A stretch of DNA of 64,000 bases from an endosymbiont of Escarpia spicata (lineage in GTDB: Bacteria > Pseudomonadota > Gammaproteobacteria > Chromatiales > Chromatiaceae). The stretch lies in assembly GCA_003349915.1 (NCBI GenBank), contig QFXE01000001.1, positions 124,001 to 188,000 on the forward strand, given 5' to 3'. The position numbers and the translations under genes are program-made. The first letter of the stretch is position 1. Each line of letters starts with the position of its first letter. Below the pieces are notes generated by a model. It searched no databases. It was not told the DNA's origin and saw only the letters and a program-made list of their open reading frames with translations. Below, piece by piece: positions 54,367 through 63,809 of this stretch.

Positions 54367-56679
54367 CTATGGATGCGTCTCATTATGCACCATCGATACA
54401 CTGAAAATAAGGCTGAAAACAGCGCCTGTGAGGACCGTGAGACCAATGGCGCTCAGAACGGGCACACTGGTTGCCGCCAGTAATCCAAAAACCAGCAGGG
54501 TCGACAGATTGCAGATCAGCAGTGAACTCAGAGTGGCGGGAAATGCCGGGTCGGAGGTCGGTGTGTACGTCACGAAGAGCGCATAGTCGAGACCGATTCC
54601 CAAGACCAGCAACAGGGCGGCGATGTGGAAGAGGGAGAGCTGCTCTCCCAGAAATGCCAGCAGAGCGGCAGTGGTGAGAACTGCGGTGACCACCGGGAGT
54701 GTCACCCGGACAAGCTGAGACAGATTGCGCAGCGCGAAGAGCAGTACAAACAGGATAACCACACCACCCAAACCTGCGAGGCGCAGGGCTTCGTCCCGGT
54801 AACTGCCCACCAGCTCCGAGGTGTCCCGGTGCAGGTTGAGATAGGCGATAGAGATGTCTGCCCGCTCTACCAACTGTTCCAGAGCGGGTTCGTCACTTAC
54901 CCCGGTCAGTGGGACAAGCCCCCGCCATCTGCCATCCGGTTTCCGTTGTAGTTGGGCGGAGAGACGCAGACCCAGTGGAGAGGATTCCAGTTGTTCGAAG
55001 CTGAGGGGGGCACGCTTGCGAGCCTTGGCCACGTCATCCAGAAAGGGGGTAAAAAGTCCGGCTTTGAAGGGCATGCCCGCTACTGCCTGCGCCAGATCTT
55101 TTTGCAGTGAGTTTCGATCAGGCAGTAGATTTCGGTTTTCAAGCTGGATGCGGTGGCTTGGCAGCAATCGGGAGGGCAAATCGAATCGACTCAATAGCCC
55201 CTTCTTGACGGCATGCTCCAGCAAACTCTCCAACTGCTCACTCTGCTGCAGGACATCTTCGGCGGATGTGCCGGAAATGATCAGCAGACGGCCAGCATCC
55301 GCTTCTCCCAATTGCTGCCGCAGCTGCTGATCCTGTTCCCGTGTCTCGGCTGAAATTGGACTGAGTCGCCTCAGGTCATGCTCCCAGAGCTGTTCGCTGG
55401 AGAGGAGAAGCGTGAGGCCGGACAACACCAGTATAACCAGTGGGATGGCCCACCTGCGGCGGGTGGGCGATTGGGCAGAAAAGAGCCATCTGACAGGTCG
55501 TTCAAATGGATTGGACTGTACACTTTCCGGCGTCAGTGTGGGCAGCAGATATCGGGTCACCAGAGCCGCCGCAAACAGACCTGCCACTGCAAAGGCGCCG
55601 AGTTGAGCCAGTCCACCGAAATCGGTCAGCAGCAAGGCACTGAATCCCAATGTGGTGGTGATCAGTCCGAGCCTGAGGATGGGCCAGATTCTTTGCATGG
55701 CTTCCTCTCCGCGTTCGCCATGACGCAGATGGGTAAAGAGGTGAATTGGGTAGTCCACCGCTACACCGATCAAGGTGATGCCGAAGGCCAGGGTGATGGC
55801 GTGCATGCCGTTGAAAGTGAGTAAAACCGTTGCGGTTCCGGCCAGCACACCACTGGCAAGTGGCAGTGCCGCCAGCAGCAGCAGCCGCAATGAACGGAAG
55901 GAGAAGAGCAACAGCAGGGCGACGCCGATAGAGGCGTAGAGTGACATCGACCGCGCTTCCTGGCGGATGATGCGGCGCGACTCCACCCCAAAATACGGGG
56001 GGCCTGTAATGGTCAGTTTTAGCCTTTCATGGTCGGGCAGGGTGTCGAATGCACGCCTGATACTTTCGATCGCAGTCGCCTGTTGTTCAAGTGCCGTTGC
56101 AGGATAGTTGCTCTGCAGCATCAACAAAATCTGAGAATTGTCTGGTGAACGCCAGATACCCCGGGTCTCTACAGCCCCATTGTTTGATGCCCATCGAGTC
56201 AATATCTCCCGGGAAGCGGCAGTGGGATCATTGGGTAGATAGCGTCTGCCGGGCATACCTACTGGAGAGGTGAGTTCCCGCAGCCGTTTCTGTAGGGCGT
56301 TGTGCAGGGTTTCCTGGGTGATCTCTGTTTTTATCAGCAGATAACGATAGTCAAAGAGTAGTTGGCGGGTTTTTTCGTCAATCAGGGATTCGCCGTTCAA
56401 TACCTGTTGGAAATGGCTGGTTTTTGACAGTTTCTGTTTCAGTGCGCGGCTTGTTTCGTCCAGATGCGCCGGTTCCCCACCTGAGACTGCCAGCAGGAAA
56501 AGACGTGATCCTGTCCCTTGGCTGATCTCATCCAGCAGCAGTGCCTGCTGCGGTGTTACCGCACTGGGCAGAAACTGACCCATATCGTTTTCGAGGGGGG
56601 GGGCAGTGACAATGATCCAGACCGAGGCGATCACCAACAGCAACCAGATCAGGCCGTTTTTTTTCGCTGCCGGGTTCAC
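54367..56679 (-). CDS. MMPL/RND-family lipid exporter
   Basis: A 770-aa RND-type transporter with about 12 membrane helices in two halves, each preceded by a large periplasmic loop. The proton-relay region of the first half (GVAVDYPIHLFTHL, about residue 255) has the acidic residue typical of MMPL proteins. A matching segment occurs in the second half (GIGLDYALFVTYTP). In aryl-polyene clusters it exports the polyene lipid. Its start overlaps the acyltransferase stop (ATGA). Confidence 0.9.
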   Translation of the reverse strand: MNPAAKKNGLIWLLLVIASVWIIVTAPPLENDMGQFLPSAVTPQQALLLDEISQGTGSRLFLLAVSGGEPAHLDETSRALKQKLSKTSHFQQVLNGESLIDEKTRQLLFDYRYLLIKTEITQETLHNALQKRLRELTSPVGMPGRRYLPNDPTAASREILTRWASNNGAVETRGIWRSPDNSQILLMLQSNYPATALEQQATAIESIRRAFDTLPDHERLKLTITGPPYFGVESRRIIRQEARSMSLYASIGVALLLLFSFRSLRLLLLAALPLASGVLAGTATVLLTFNGMHAITLAFGITLIGVAVDYPIHLFTHLRHGERGEEAMQRIWPILRLGLITTTLGFSALLLTDFGGLAQLGAFAVAGLFAAALVTRYLLPTLTPESVQSNPFERPVRWLFSAQSPTRRRWAIPLVILVLSGLTLLLSSEQLWEHDLRRLSPISAETREQDQQLRQQLGEADAGRLLIISGTSAEDVLQQSEQLESLLEHAVKKGLLSRFDLPSRLLPSHRIQLENRNLLPDRNSLQKDLAQAVAGMPFKAGLFTPFLDDVAKARKRAPLSFEQLESSPLGLRLSAQLQRKPDGRWRGLVPLTGVSDEPALEQLVERADISIAYLNLHRDTSELVGSYRDEALRLAGLGGVVILFVLLFALRNLSQLVRVTLPVVTAVLTTAALLAFLGEQLSLFHIAALLLVLGIGLDYALFVTYTPTSDPAFPATLSSLLICNLSTLLVFGLLAATSVPVLSAIGLTVLTGAVFSLIFSVSMVHNETHP

Positions 56680-57584
56680 TTTGGTGTGTTCCCCGTTTCA
56701 TCCCAGAAATCGTAGAAATTGAACCAGTTGTAGGGAGCCTGCCGGGTGTGGTGTTCCAGCCGGTTTGCGTAGCGTTGAGTCCATTCCGTGATCTGTTGCC
56801 AACGCTGCTCCCGGTCGAGGTGAAAGCCTTCAGTGAGCAGTTCGAAGTGGATTGTATAGTCCCGGCCGCCTTGGTGGATGCCGAAAAACAGCACTACCGG
56901 AATCTTCAGCAGTCCGGCAATCAGCATTGGTCCAGCAGGAAATCGGCATGTCTGATCGAAAAAACGGACCTTGACCTGTTTGTCGTCCAGGGCGACACGG
57001 TCGCCGAGGATACCGATGATCTCGCCCAGCTCGACCGCCTCCTGAACCTGAAACAGACTGTCCGGCCTGCCGATAGGGATGATCATGTCGGCGATCTCCG
57101 GATTCAGTGTCTGTATGACCTGAGAGATCTTCTCTGCATTCTCTTCATACATCAGCGCCTTCACTGAAATATCCGGGTGAGTTGCCGCCAGACTGCGCAG
57201 CAGTTCGAAGCTGCCCAGATGAGAACCCAGCAGCATGCAGCCCCGGCCACCTTTCAACTGCTCCAGAAGCAACGTTTCACCCCTGATATCGATGTTGAAA
57301 TAGTCCTGTCTGCCGGAGAGCAGATAGACCCGGTCGAGAATGGTGGCTGCAAAGGTGTGATAGTGACGGAAGATGTGGCGCATACCGATCGGTTGTGGCA
57401 CCACCCGTTTAAGATAATTCCGGGAAGCGTTACGCGCCTCACGGGAGAAGAGAACGAAGTAGAGTGTGATGGGGTAGAGCAACAGGCGGCCAGCCGGGCG
57501 ACCAAGGAGCAGTGTGATGCGCGTGATCAAACGGATCAGAAACAGGCTGCCGCGTTCGGATTGTTTCAGCCAGTGGCGACTCAT
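56676..57584 (-). CDS. LpxL/HtrB-type lipid acyltransferase
   Basis: A 302-aa acyltransferase with a short N-terminal membrane helix and the catalytic H-x-x-x-x-E of the lysophospholipid and LpxL family, in LGSHLGSFELLRSL (about residues 115-128), plus a long substrate-binding region (IIPIGRPDSLFQVQ). In polyene clusters such an enzyme attaches the chain to a lipid. ATG 57584 overlaps the stop of the hotdog gene. Confidence 0.88.
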   Translation of the reverse strand: MSRHWLKQSERGSLFLIRLITRITLLLGRPAGRLLLYPITLYFVLFSREARNASRNYLKRVVPQPIGMRHIFRHYHTFAATILDRVYLLSGRQDYFNIDIRGETLLLEQLKGGRGCMLLGSHLGSFELLRSLAATHPDISVKALMYEENAEKISQVIQTLNPEIADMIIPIGRPDSLFQVQEAVELGEIIGILGDRVALDDKQVKVRFFDQTCRFPAGPMLIAGLLKIPVVLFFGIHQGGRDYTIHFELLTEGFHLDREQRWQQITEWTQRYANRLEHHTRQAPYNWFNFYDFWDETGNTPK

Positions 57585-57859
57585 GAAAAGTGATCCGGGC
57601 AGTCCAATGTGCCGTGAACGAGGGTGCCGCCCGCAGCCAGAACACGAAACTCGCACGCCTGTTTCAACAGGGTGATCTCAACCTCGAAGGGGGTTTCAGC
57701 CCGCAGGGGGGCGATGAATTTTGTACGGCTGATACCGGTGACTTCCAGACCCTTTTTCCTGGCCTTCTGCAACACAAAATCCAGAATCACCACGCCGGGA
57801 ACCAGGGGGTTACCCGGGAAGTGGCCGGCCAGTGCAGGGTGGTTTGCGGGGATGATCAT
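57581..57859 (-). CDS. Hotdog-fold dehydratase, ApeI-like
   Basis: A 92-aa protein with the FabA/FabZ-type motif HPALAGHFPGNPLVPG (about residues 7-22), which carries the active-site histidine and is followed by the hotdog helix. It probably works with the ApeP-like protein. The start ATG 57859 overlaps the AMP-ligase stop by 4 bp. Confidence 0.88.
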   Translation of the reverse strand: MIIPANHPALAGHFPGNPLVPGVVILDFVLQKARKKGLEVTGISRTKFIAPLRAETPFEVEITLLKQACEFRVLAAGGTLVHGTLDCPDHFS

Positions 57860-59190
57860 TGCTTTGCCCCGCACTGTTTGAACAGGGTAACCAATGCACT
57901 CTGAGGGATTTTGCCGGTTGCGTTTCTTGGCAATCGGTCGACTTTAAACAGCGGGCGGGGCAGGAACGCCGGGTCAAGCTGTTCACGCAACGCCTGGGTA
58001 ATCTCCTGCTCGTCCAAACTATTTGAGACAACAAAAGCGGTGAGCCGGGGAACCGAAGCTGATCTCTGGTCGGGAAGGAAAAAGATGCCATCCTCTACGC
58101 CATCGAGAGATTGAAGCCGCAGGTTGAGATCCTCAAGGGAAGCACGTTTGCCTGCGATTTTTACCATGTCACTGTCCCTGCCAAGCAGGATGAATTGGTG
58201 TTCCGACGTTTTTTTCAGCCGGTCGCTGAGCAGTATCGATTTCCGGAGATGGGCGGCTGTTACCCGCCACGCTTTCGATTCCTGATTCAGGGTTATGCCC
58301 GGTAACAGTGACCAGTCCGATTCCAGCGCTGGCCGGCGGGTGGCGATTGCGCCGGTTTCAGTGGAACCATAGATTTCGAGTGCCTGGGTATCGAACAATT
58401 TCTCAGCCTGGGCAGCCAATGTAGGAGAGAGGGTTGATGTAGCCGACAGAATGAAGGCGGTTTGCGGTAACTTGATCCCTTCTTCAACACAGTTACGCAG
58501 ATGGAATGGGGTGGTGACGAGGATGCGTGGTGTGGGCAGTTTTTCCAGCGATGCAGCGATGTCAGCGGCAAAAAGGGGCTGTTCGGATGAGACTGACAGT
58601 CCCCATCGCAGAGGTAGCAGGATGGATGCCTCCAGCCCGAACATATGCTGCGGCGGCACGGTGGCGAGTACGGCCGCCTGGGTCAGATTGTCGAGTCCCA
58701 GTCGTTCACCGGTCAGCCGGGCGCCTTCCCAGAGGGTGCCCCAGCTTTTTTGGTGGGGCGTGGCTTTGCCGGTGCTGCCCGATGTGAAGAGTTCGAAAAG
58801 CGGTTTGGCTGAGGGTACCTCTGGTATCGCTTGTTCAAGCGGGTCACTACAGACAGGATCGACGTAGCGGTGAATCTCTATGTCAGCCTGCCGTGTATCT
58901 GTGTCGGTCAGACAATAGATCGATTCGTAACGCTGCTGCAGGCGTTTGAGATCTTCATTTGCCCGTCCTGGCGGCAACACGATTTTCTGTCCTTTTAGAA
59001 TACCGGCAATCAGACCAACGAGAAATCGGTAGCGGTTTTCGCAGAGATTGATCAGGCAGGATCGATCCGGCAACTGTCCGGCTAGGGTTCTTGCATCCAT
59101 CAGCAGTCGCGACAGGCTGCAGGGTTCATTATTACGCCAGGCGACGGTTCTTCCCGGATCGGCTGAAGTTGTCAGAGGCAGGTGGTTCAA
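57856..59190 (-). CDS. Acyl-CoA/acyl-ACP synthetase (AMP-binding family)
   Basis: An ANL-superfamily adenylating enzyme of 444 aa. ATP motif FTSGSTGKAT (about residues 136-145), YGSTETG (about 276-282), LLGRDSDMVKIAGKR (about 335-349) and the C-terminal lysine in RNATGKIP. In aryl-polyene clusters this protein activates the starter acid and loads it on the ACP. The N-terminal domain is short, which is typical for that cluster type. Confidence 0.88.
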   Translation of the reverse strand: MNHLPLTTSADPGRTVAWRNNEPCSLSRLLMDARTLAGQLPDRSCLINLCENRYRFLVGLIAGILKGQKIVLPPGRANEDLKRLQQRYESIYCLTDTDTRQADIEIHRYVDPVCSDPLEQAIPEVPSAKPLFELFTSGSTGKATPHQKSWGTLWEGARLTGERLGLDNLTQAAVLATVPPQHMFGLEASILLPLRWGLSVSSEQPLFAADIAASLEKLPTPRILVTTPFHLRNCVEEGIKLPQTAFILSATSTLSPTLAAQAEKLFDTQALEIYGSTETGAIATRRPALESDWSLLPGITLNQESKAWRVTAAHLRKSILLSDRLKKTSEHQFILLGRDSDMVKIAGKRASLEDLNLRLQSLDGVEDGIFFLPDQRSASVPRLTAFVVSNSLDEQEITQALREQLDPAFLPRPLFKVDRLPRNATGKIPQSALVTLFKQCGAKQ

Positions 59191-59825
59191 TCTCGCACTA
59201 TCCGTTGCAGGTTTCTCTCCCGCAGTACGCGTCTGACTGCGTTGAGAGAGGGTGGTCGGCGGAAATAGATGACCCGGAAGACCAGATAATCCAGCAGGAA
59301 TAGTACCAGGATCAACAGGTAGTTGATGAAATTGGTGAAGAGGGACCAGACTTCTATGCTCGCGAACAGGGCCAGTAGTACGGACTCGATGAGAATAGCT
59401 GCAAAGAAGAGTGTCCAGACCCAGGTAAGTACATGTGTGTAGCGGCGGTGAGGCAGATCATTGTCGCCCATTCTGCGGGCGACGCGGGTGATGAGGGCTT
59501 CCTGTCCGGGCAGCAGGGTCCGGCCAAAAAGATAGAACAGTAGACTGGAGATTAGAACCGGCGGCAGATAGAGGGCGGTTTCGATCTTCAACAGCAGACA
59601 GATGACTGCCAGTGCCGCAACGAATGGGGGGAACAGGTCGGTCAGTTTGCGTTTCGACGAATTCAATATAAGAAGAGAGTGTGCCACTGCAATCGCCAGC
59701 AGTATCCAGACGGCCAGTTGCAGAAAACCATTGATGATAGCGAGGTGTAGCGTTATTGGATAACTGAGGGTCATCACCATGACGAGTGGCCGCAGGCCCC
59801 GGACATGGGAGGTGCCGACGCTCAC
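59187..59825 (-). CDS. Membrane protein of the polyene-type cluster (COG4648-like)
   Basis: A 212-aa protein with five to six membrane helices and no enzymatic motif. It has the arrangement of the small membrane proteins found beside ACP and AMP-ligase genes in aryl-polyene clusters. GTG 59825 overlaps the ACP stop (GTGA). It may help with transport or membrane attachment of the polyene machinery. Confidence 0.7.
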   Translation of the reverse strand: MSVGTSHVRGLRPLVMVMTLSYPITLHLAIINGFLQLAVWILLAIAVAHSLLILNSSKRKLTDLFPPFVAALAVICLLLKIETALYLPPVLISSLLFYLFGRTLLPGQEALITRVARRMGDNDLPHRRYTHVLTWVWTLFFAAILIESVLLALFASIEVWSLFTNFINYLLILVLFLLDYLVFRVIYFRRPPSLNAVRRVLRERNLQRIVRD

Positions 59826-60073
59826 GTCGTGCGGCAGGATTCGATGTGTTTGCTCAGGGAACTGAGTGAGGCGAAGATGTTGGCGTTGTTCTCGTCATTG
59901 GAACGGAGTTGAAAACCGTATTTTTTCGAGATCGACATGGCGAGTTCAAGCGCATCGATAGAGTCCAGCCCGAGTCCTTCGTTGAACAGGGGGGCCTGGG
60001 GGTCGATGGATGAAGGGTCGACCCTCAGGTTGAGGGTATCGATAATCAGCGTGGCGACTTCGTTTTCCAGCAT
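59822..60073 (-). CDS. Acyl carrier protein
   Basis: An 83-aa acyl carrier protein with the phosphopantetheine-attachment site LGLDSIDALEL (serine about residue 38). It has four short helices and is acidic. It is the first gene of the compact cluster after the DUF218 gene. Only one ACP is present here, whereas aryl-polyene clusters usually have two. Confidence 0.92.
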   Translation of the reverse strand: MLENEVATLIIDTLNLRVDPSSIDPQAPLFNEGLGLDSIDALELAMSISKKYGFQLRSNDENNANIFASLSSLSKHIESCRTT

Positions 60074-60174
60074 TTCGGGTATGGCTCAATAGCAAAAAGG
60101 TAGCGGGATGAGTGACATCCCCCATTGAATGGGCGGATATTCTCTTTTCTGGGGTGGTGACTGTCAACAAAAGA

Positions 60175-60852
60175 TCAGCTGATCCGTTCCAGGCTTTTTC
60201 TGTTTTGGGTCAATCTGGACCAGAATTTCCCCACCTGGTACCAATGCAGATAGAAGGCCTCCATCAGACATAAAAAAATGAGTGAGGGTCTGAATACCAG
60301 CTTCTCCTCCGCCGCGCAGAGCTGGTGTGACAGCCCCAGGCCATTGGCCATGGCTGCGCATCTGGCCAGATGGAAGCGGCTTGTGATGAAAACGGGAACC
60401 CGCTGGCTTTGATCTATCAGGTCGCGGGCATGCTTCAGATTTTCCAGGGTATTTCGTGAGTGCATCTCCATTTGGATATCATTGCTGCTGACTCCTTCAG
60501 ACTCCAGCCACTCGTGTCCACGTTCTGCTTCACTGAAGCGGTTACGGCTTGTGATACCGCCCAGGATCATTATCGGCCTGGGTGGCGCCTGTCTGTACAG
60601 GTTCAATGCTCGTTGCAGCCGCGTGATAAAACGTGCAGAGACGGCATCGTGCTCAAGGCGCGCACCCAGCACGATAAGCAGTGCTTTGGCGGGAGCGGTC
60701 GAGGGCGTCTTTCTTGCAGTCAGACAGACTGTGCGGAGTGATGGTATCAGGCTCAATCCCAACGATAGCAGGACAATCAGTGTTGAGAGAAAGAAGGTTG
60801 TCAGCCCATCCCAGCCCATCATCTTCATTCTGAAAATTAATCCTGACTGCAT
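60175..60852 (-). CDS. YdcF/DUF218-family membrane-linked protein
   Basis: A 225-aa protein with one N-terminal membrane helix (LSTLIVLLSLGLSLIPSL) and a DUF218 domain: ALLIVLGARLE (about 59-69), PRPIMILGGITSRN, EAERGHEWLESEGV and NTLENLKHARDLID. YdcF/ElyC/SanA-like proteins act in envelope and lipid carrier homeostasis. It is 101 bp upstream of the ACP on the same strand, so it may start the operon or be separate. Confidence 0.85.
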   Translation of the reverse strand: MQSGLIFRMKMMGWDGLTTFFLSTLIVLLSLGLSLIPSLRTVCLTARKTPSTAPAKALLIVLGARLEHDAVSARFITRLQRALNLYRQAPPRPIMILGGITSRNRFSEAERGHEWLESEGVSSNDIQMEMHSRNTLENLKHARDLIDQSQRVPVFITSRFHLARCAAMANGLGLSHQLCAAEEKLVFRPSLIFLCLMEAFYLHWYQVGKFWSRLTQNRKSLERIS

Positions 60853-60947
60853 GTTGGTCTCTCTATGATTTATTGCAGGCTACGGCTAGACGATGATGGT
60901 AATCATTATATTCTAAATTAATAACCTATTGATTTCATTCGTAAAAA

Positions 60948-60976
60948 TTGTGGTATTCCCTTGTGATTGCTATAGT
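60948..60976 (+). promoter_or_regulatory. Sigma-70-type promoter of the multiheme cytochrome
   Basis: A -35 box TTGTGG and a -10 box TATAGT are separated by 17 bases, 110 bases before the ATG at 61087. The surrounding 234-base gap is strongly A/T-rich and holds no gene. No FNR site was evident. Confidence 0.55.
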
Positions 60977-61086
60977 TTCCCTAGCTTCAATTAATAATAA
61001 GTAATATTCGGTTTTTTTTTCATTTAATTCCATCCCATTCGATTGGGTTTTCCTCAGCAGAAAATAGAAACCAAAGGGGGTTCCTA

Positions 61087-63585
61087 ATGGGCAGAAATAC
61101 CTTTGTGCTCACAGCACTCACTGTTGCGGTGACTGTGGGTTGTACCACTCAGCAGCCTGCCGAAGATACTGCGAAAGCCAAAGACACAGCGGAAGCCAAG
61201 GGACGGGCCGCGATGGCGCACGAGACCGCAGCGCCCAGCGGAATGAAGCGTTATGCGGGACCATTGGTTGCAGCAGATCCCAACAAACCGAAGAACGATT
61301 ACAACATCACCATAAACTACGAGCTGGGCATGCACTGTACCGGCTTCGATTTTACCTACTGCTGCGTGTTGCCGCCATACAACTCGATTCAGTCTCAGGT
61401 TATCAAGACGGCAACCGGTAAAAAGAAATACCCGGAGATGCTGGAAGCGGACGAAAACGACCCGACAGTGGTTGTTGACGGCAAAAAACGCTTTAAGCTC
61501 AATTACGGCCATATCGATAACAACTTCTCAGAAGGCAACAAGCTGAAGTATTGGGACGTTCCCTATGACGTCAATGAGGACGGCAAGTACGGTCCCAACG
61601 AGAACGTTGCCAATGCCTACTGGCCCCATCTTTATGTCTATAAAGATCTGAAAGGGACCAATCCCAAGGGAACCAGTAAGGACAGCGAGAAGCTGCGTGT
61701 CGGACTGCAAGTGCCTGTGCCGAAGGACAATGGTCCTGCCGGTGCGGCTGCGCCCAGCCCGATGCAGGGTGGACATCTTCACTACACTGGAGAGGTTGGT
61801 ACTATCGTCTACACTCAATCTCCCGTGTTGGAGAATGTGCCGATCATGCTGACTCATCCGGGCATCTGGGATGCGCTCGGTCTGGCTCTGACCCCATTTA
61901 CCGACAGCGTGGCCGCAAAGGATCCGCTGACCTTGGTGGAGTCTGATATTCAGCCATTCCAGGAAGCCTGGGTAAGCATGGTTGATGCCGATTCCGGTGA
62001 ACCTGTTCTGGATAGCCACAGCGGCAAGCCGATCACCTTCGTGGGCACCAACCCTGTTGATGTTCCCAACTGCTCCAACTGCCACTCGAATGAGACCGGC
62101 AATGGTGACAAGTACACCCTCTACAAGCAGGAGAAGGCCTTCTGGAAGGCGCTGGGTGCATCTGACTGGATTGCCAATCTGAAGGCGACATCTGTCTCCA
62201 TCCTGGAGATGCATGACGACAACAACGGCACCGACTTCATGAAGGACTACAAGCCGGGCAGTCGTGCGACCATGAACCGTCTAGGTCGCGATCCGGTACT
62301 CTGTCAGAAATGCCATGCTGATAATGTCATCGGTGTCCTCCAATCCAAGTCGTTCAAAGATCCCAAGACCGGCAAAGAGAAGGTGATCATGCCTCTGACC
62401 GAGGCTATTCATGGTGTTCATCTGAAAGCTACCCCAATGCCTGATTCCCAGGGCCGTACCGGTGCTTGTCAGGGTTGTCACCCTGTCCATCGTCAGGACG
62501 GCAGCATGGAGGGTTATCCGATTACGCAGGACGGCAAGAACGCCTATGCGGCTACCGACAATCGCGATGCGGCCGGCGGCTGTTTCGTCGGTCGTGACGT
62601 TCACTCCAATCCCGGCAAGGATACTGACGGTGTAGAGACACCTGAGCATCTGAATGCGATCGGTGAATGGCTGCAGGAGAATGTCTCGCAGATCGGTAAT
62701 GGCGGGAAGGGCAAGGGTCTCTGGTGCACCAACTGTCACACTCAGCTCTCTCGTGAGTTGTATCAGCGTGATGCACTGACCAATGCGTTCAAGCAGGAAG
62801 GCAAGACACTGCGTAACAAGTCGCTGTCTGAGATCGCCAAGGGTATTGGTGTCAGCATGAAAGAGCTGGAAGAGATGATGGATCCGAAAGTCATCCTCGA
62901 CGGCAAAGGTCATGACACCCCCGGCAAATCCCGCATCCTGGAGACCTGGTCGCAGAAGCGTCTGGTTCCTGACATCGCGGTCATTGCTCTGAAGGGCGAT
63001 GGTCCGATGATCAACAAGGATGAAGATGGTGATATCAGTGTGGTTCCGCTCTCCGCGAATCCGACAATCGATATCGCTTCTCTGAAGCTGCCTGAAGGCG
63101 CAACCGGTGCTATCGCAGTGCCTTACGATGCTGCAACCCATGGCCGTGACTACTGGCTGGCTCCTGGCGTTCCTCACTGTGCAAACTGCCACGAGGCGCC
63201 TTACGTCGAAGGTCAGGGTGGTGCTGCCTTCCCGATCACCCAGCCGGGTAAGTACGCCAACGTGCGTTACTCCAAGGGTCATGCGGGTCTGGCTTGCCAG
63301 GCATGTCATCAGTCCATCCACGGTCTCTATCCGGTGACACCGCGTACCGATCTGACAACCTACCGTCAGGCGCCGCAGTACAACCCGGATGGTTCCCACG
63401 GTCCTTTCAAGTGTGCCGCCTGTCATGAGGTCAACGCAGAGGGTGTTCCCTTCCTCGCTGACGATGAGGACGATTACAACTGGAACGGCAAGGGCATCAT
63501 GAATGACTACGATGCGTCTGTATCCTGGATGCACGCCAATGCCCTGGATCAGGGTGGCAAAATCCCGGATGAAGACGAAGAGTGA
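61087..63585 (+). CDS. Seven-heme c-type cytochrome lipoprotein
   Basis: An 832-aa exported cytochrome. The signal peptide ends in a lipobox (VTVGC, cysteine at residue 19), so it is probably lipid anchored. Seven C-x-x-C-H heme sites are at about residues 329, 406, 461, 547, 698, 737 and 776. They are spread over the C-terminal two-thirds, with a heme-free, beta-rich N-terminal domain of about 300 residues. Extra cysteines in CTGFDFTYCC (near 79-88) could form a disulfide. It probably moves electrons in the periplasm or outer membrane. The specific reaction is unknown, and I do not recognise the family. It is followed by a possible terminator and a peptidyl-prolyl isomerase. Confidence 0.85.
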   Translation: MGRNTFVLTALTVAVTVGCTTQQPAEDTAKAKDTAEAKGRAAMAHETAAPSGMKRYAGPLVAADPNKPKNDYNITINYELGMHCTGFDFTYCCVLPPYNSIQSQVIKTATGKKKYPEMLEADENDPTVVVDGKKRFKLNYGHIDNNFSEGNKLKYWDVPYDVNEDGKYGPNENVANAYWPHLYVYKDLKGTNPKGTSKDSEKLRVGLQVPVPKDNGPAGAAAPSPMQGGHLHYTGEVGTIVYTQSPVLENVPIMLTHPGIWDALGLALTPFTDSVAAKDPLTLVESDIQPFQEAWVSMVDADSGEPVLDSHSGKPITFVGTNPVDVPNCSNCHSNETGNGDKYTLYKQEKAFWKALGASDWIANLKATSVSILEMHDDNNGTDFMKDYKPGSRATMNRLGRDPVLCQKCHADNVIGVLQSKSFKDPKTGKEKVIMPLTEAIHGVHLKATPMPDSQGRTGACQGCHPVHRQDGSMEGYPITQDGKNAYAATDNRDAAGGCFVGRDVHSNPGKDTDGVETPEHLNAIGEWLQENVSQIGNGGKGKGLWCTNCHTQLSRELYQRDALTNAFKQEGKTLRNKSLSEIAKGIGVSMKELEEMMDPKVILDGKGHDTPGKSRILETWSQKRLVPDIAVIALKGDGPMINKDEDGDISVVPLSANPTIDIASLKLPEGATGAIAVPYDAATHGRDYWLAPGVPHCANCHEAPYVEGQGGAAFPITQPGKYANVRYSKGHAGLACQACHQSIHGLYPVTPRTDLTTYRQAPQYNPDGSHGPFKCAACHEVNAEGVPFLADDEDDYNWNGKGIMNDYDASVSWMHANALDQGGKIPDEDEE

Positions 63586-63622
63586 TGGCCATCACTTGAT
63601 CTGCCGCGACAGGGATGTCCGG

Positions 63623-63644
63623 CGGGATTGACCCCCGTTTTTTT
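63623..63644 (+). terminator. Possible terminator after the cytochrome
   Basis: CGGG and CCCG pair across a 7-base spacer and are followed by seven T residues, 38 bases after the stop codon. The stem is short, but the T run is strong. Confidence 0.5.
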
Positions 63645-63809
63645 CGGCTGGTTAAATCCTTTTTTCTCTGCTGTTTTCCAGTAGCGCATTGGTGTAAAAG
63701 TGAGTGTGTTTTTGAAAAACAGTGGGAAATCACCGAATACTCACTAAATTAAAAGAGCGGGCATAAACCTGCCAAACCAAATAAATCTATTACCGCCAGG
63801 AAATGATCT

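Noticed and set aside
61020-61060. Sigma-54-like site before the multiheme cytochrome
   Set aside because: TGGGTTTTCCTCAGCA has the spacing but fails both core boxes. A sigma-70 type promoter upstream fits better.
62281-63534. Long open frame of 417 codons on the minus strand
   Set aside because: It is fully antisense to the heptaheme cytochrome, whose heme motifs prove the plus-strand reading. The minus-strand product has no recognised features.
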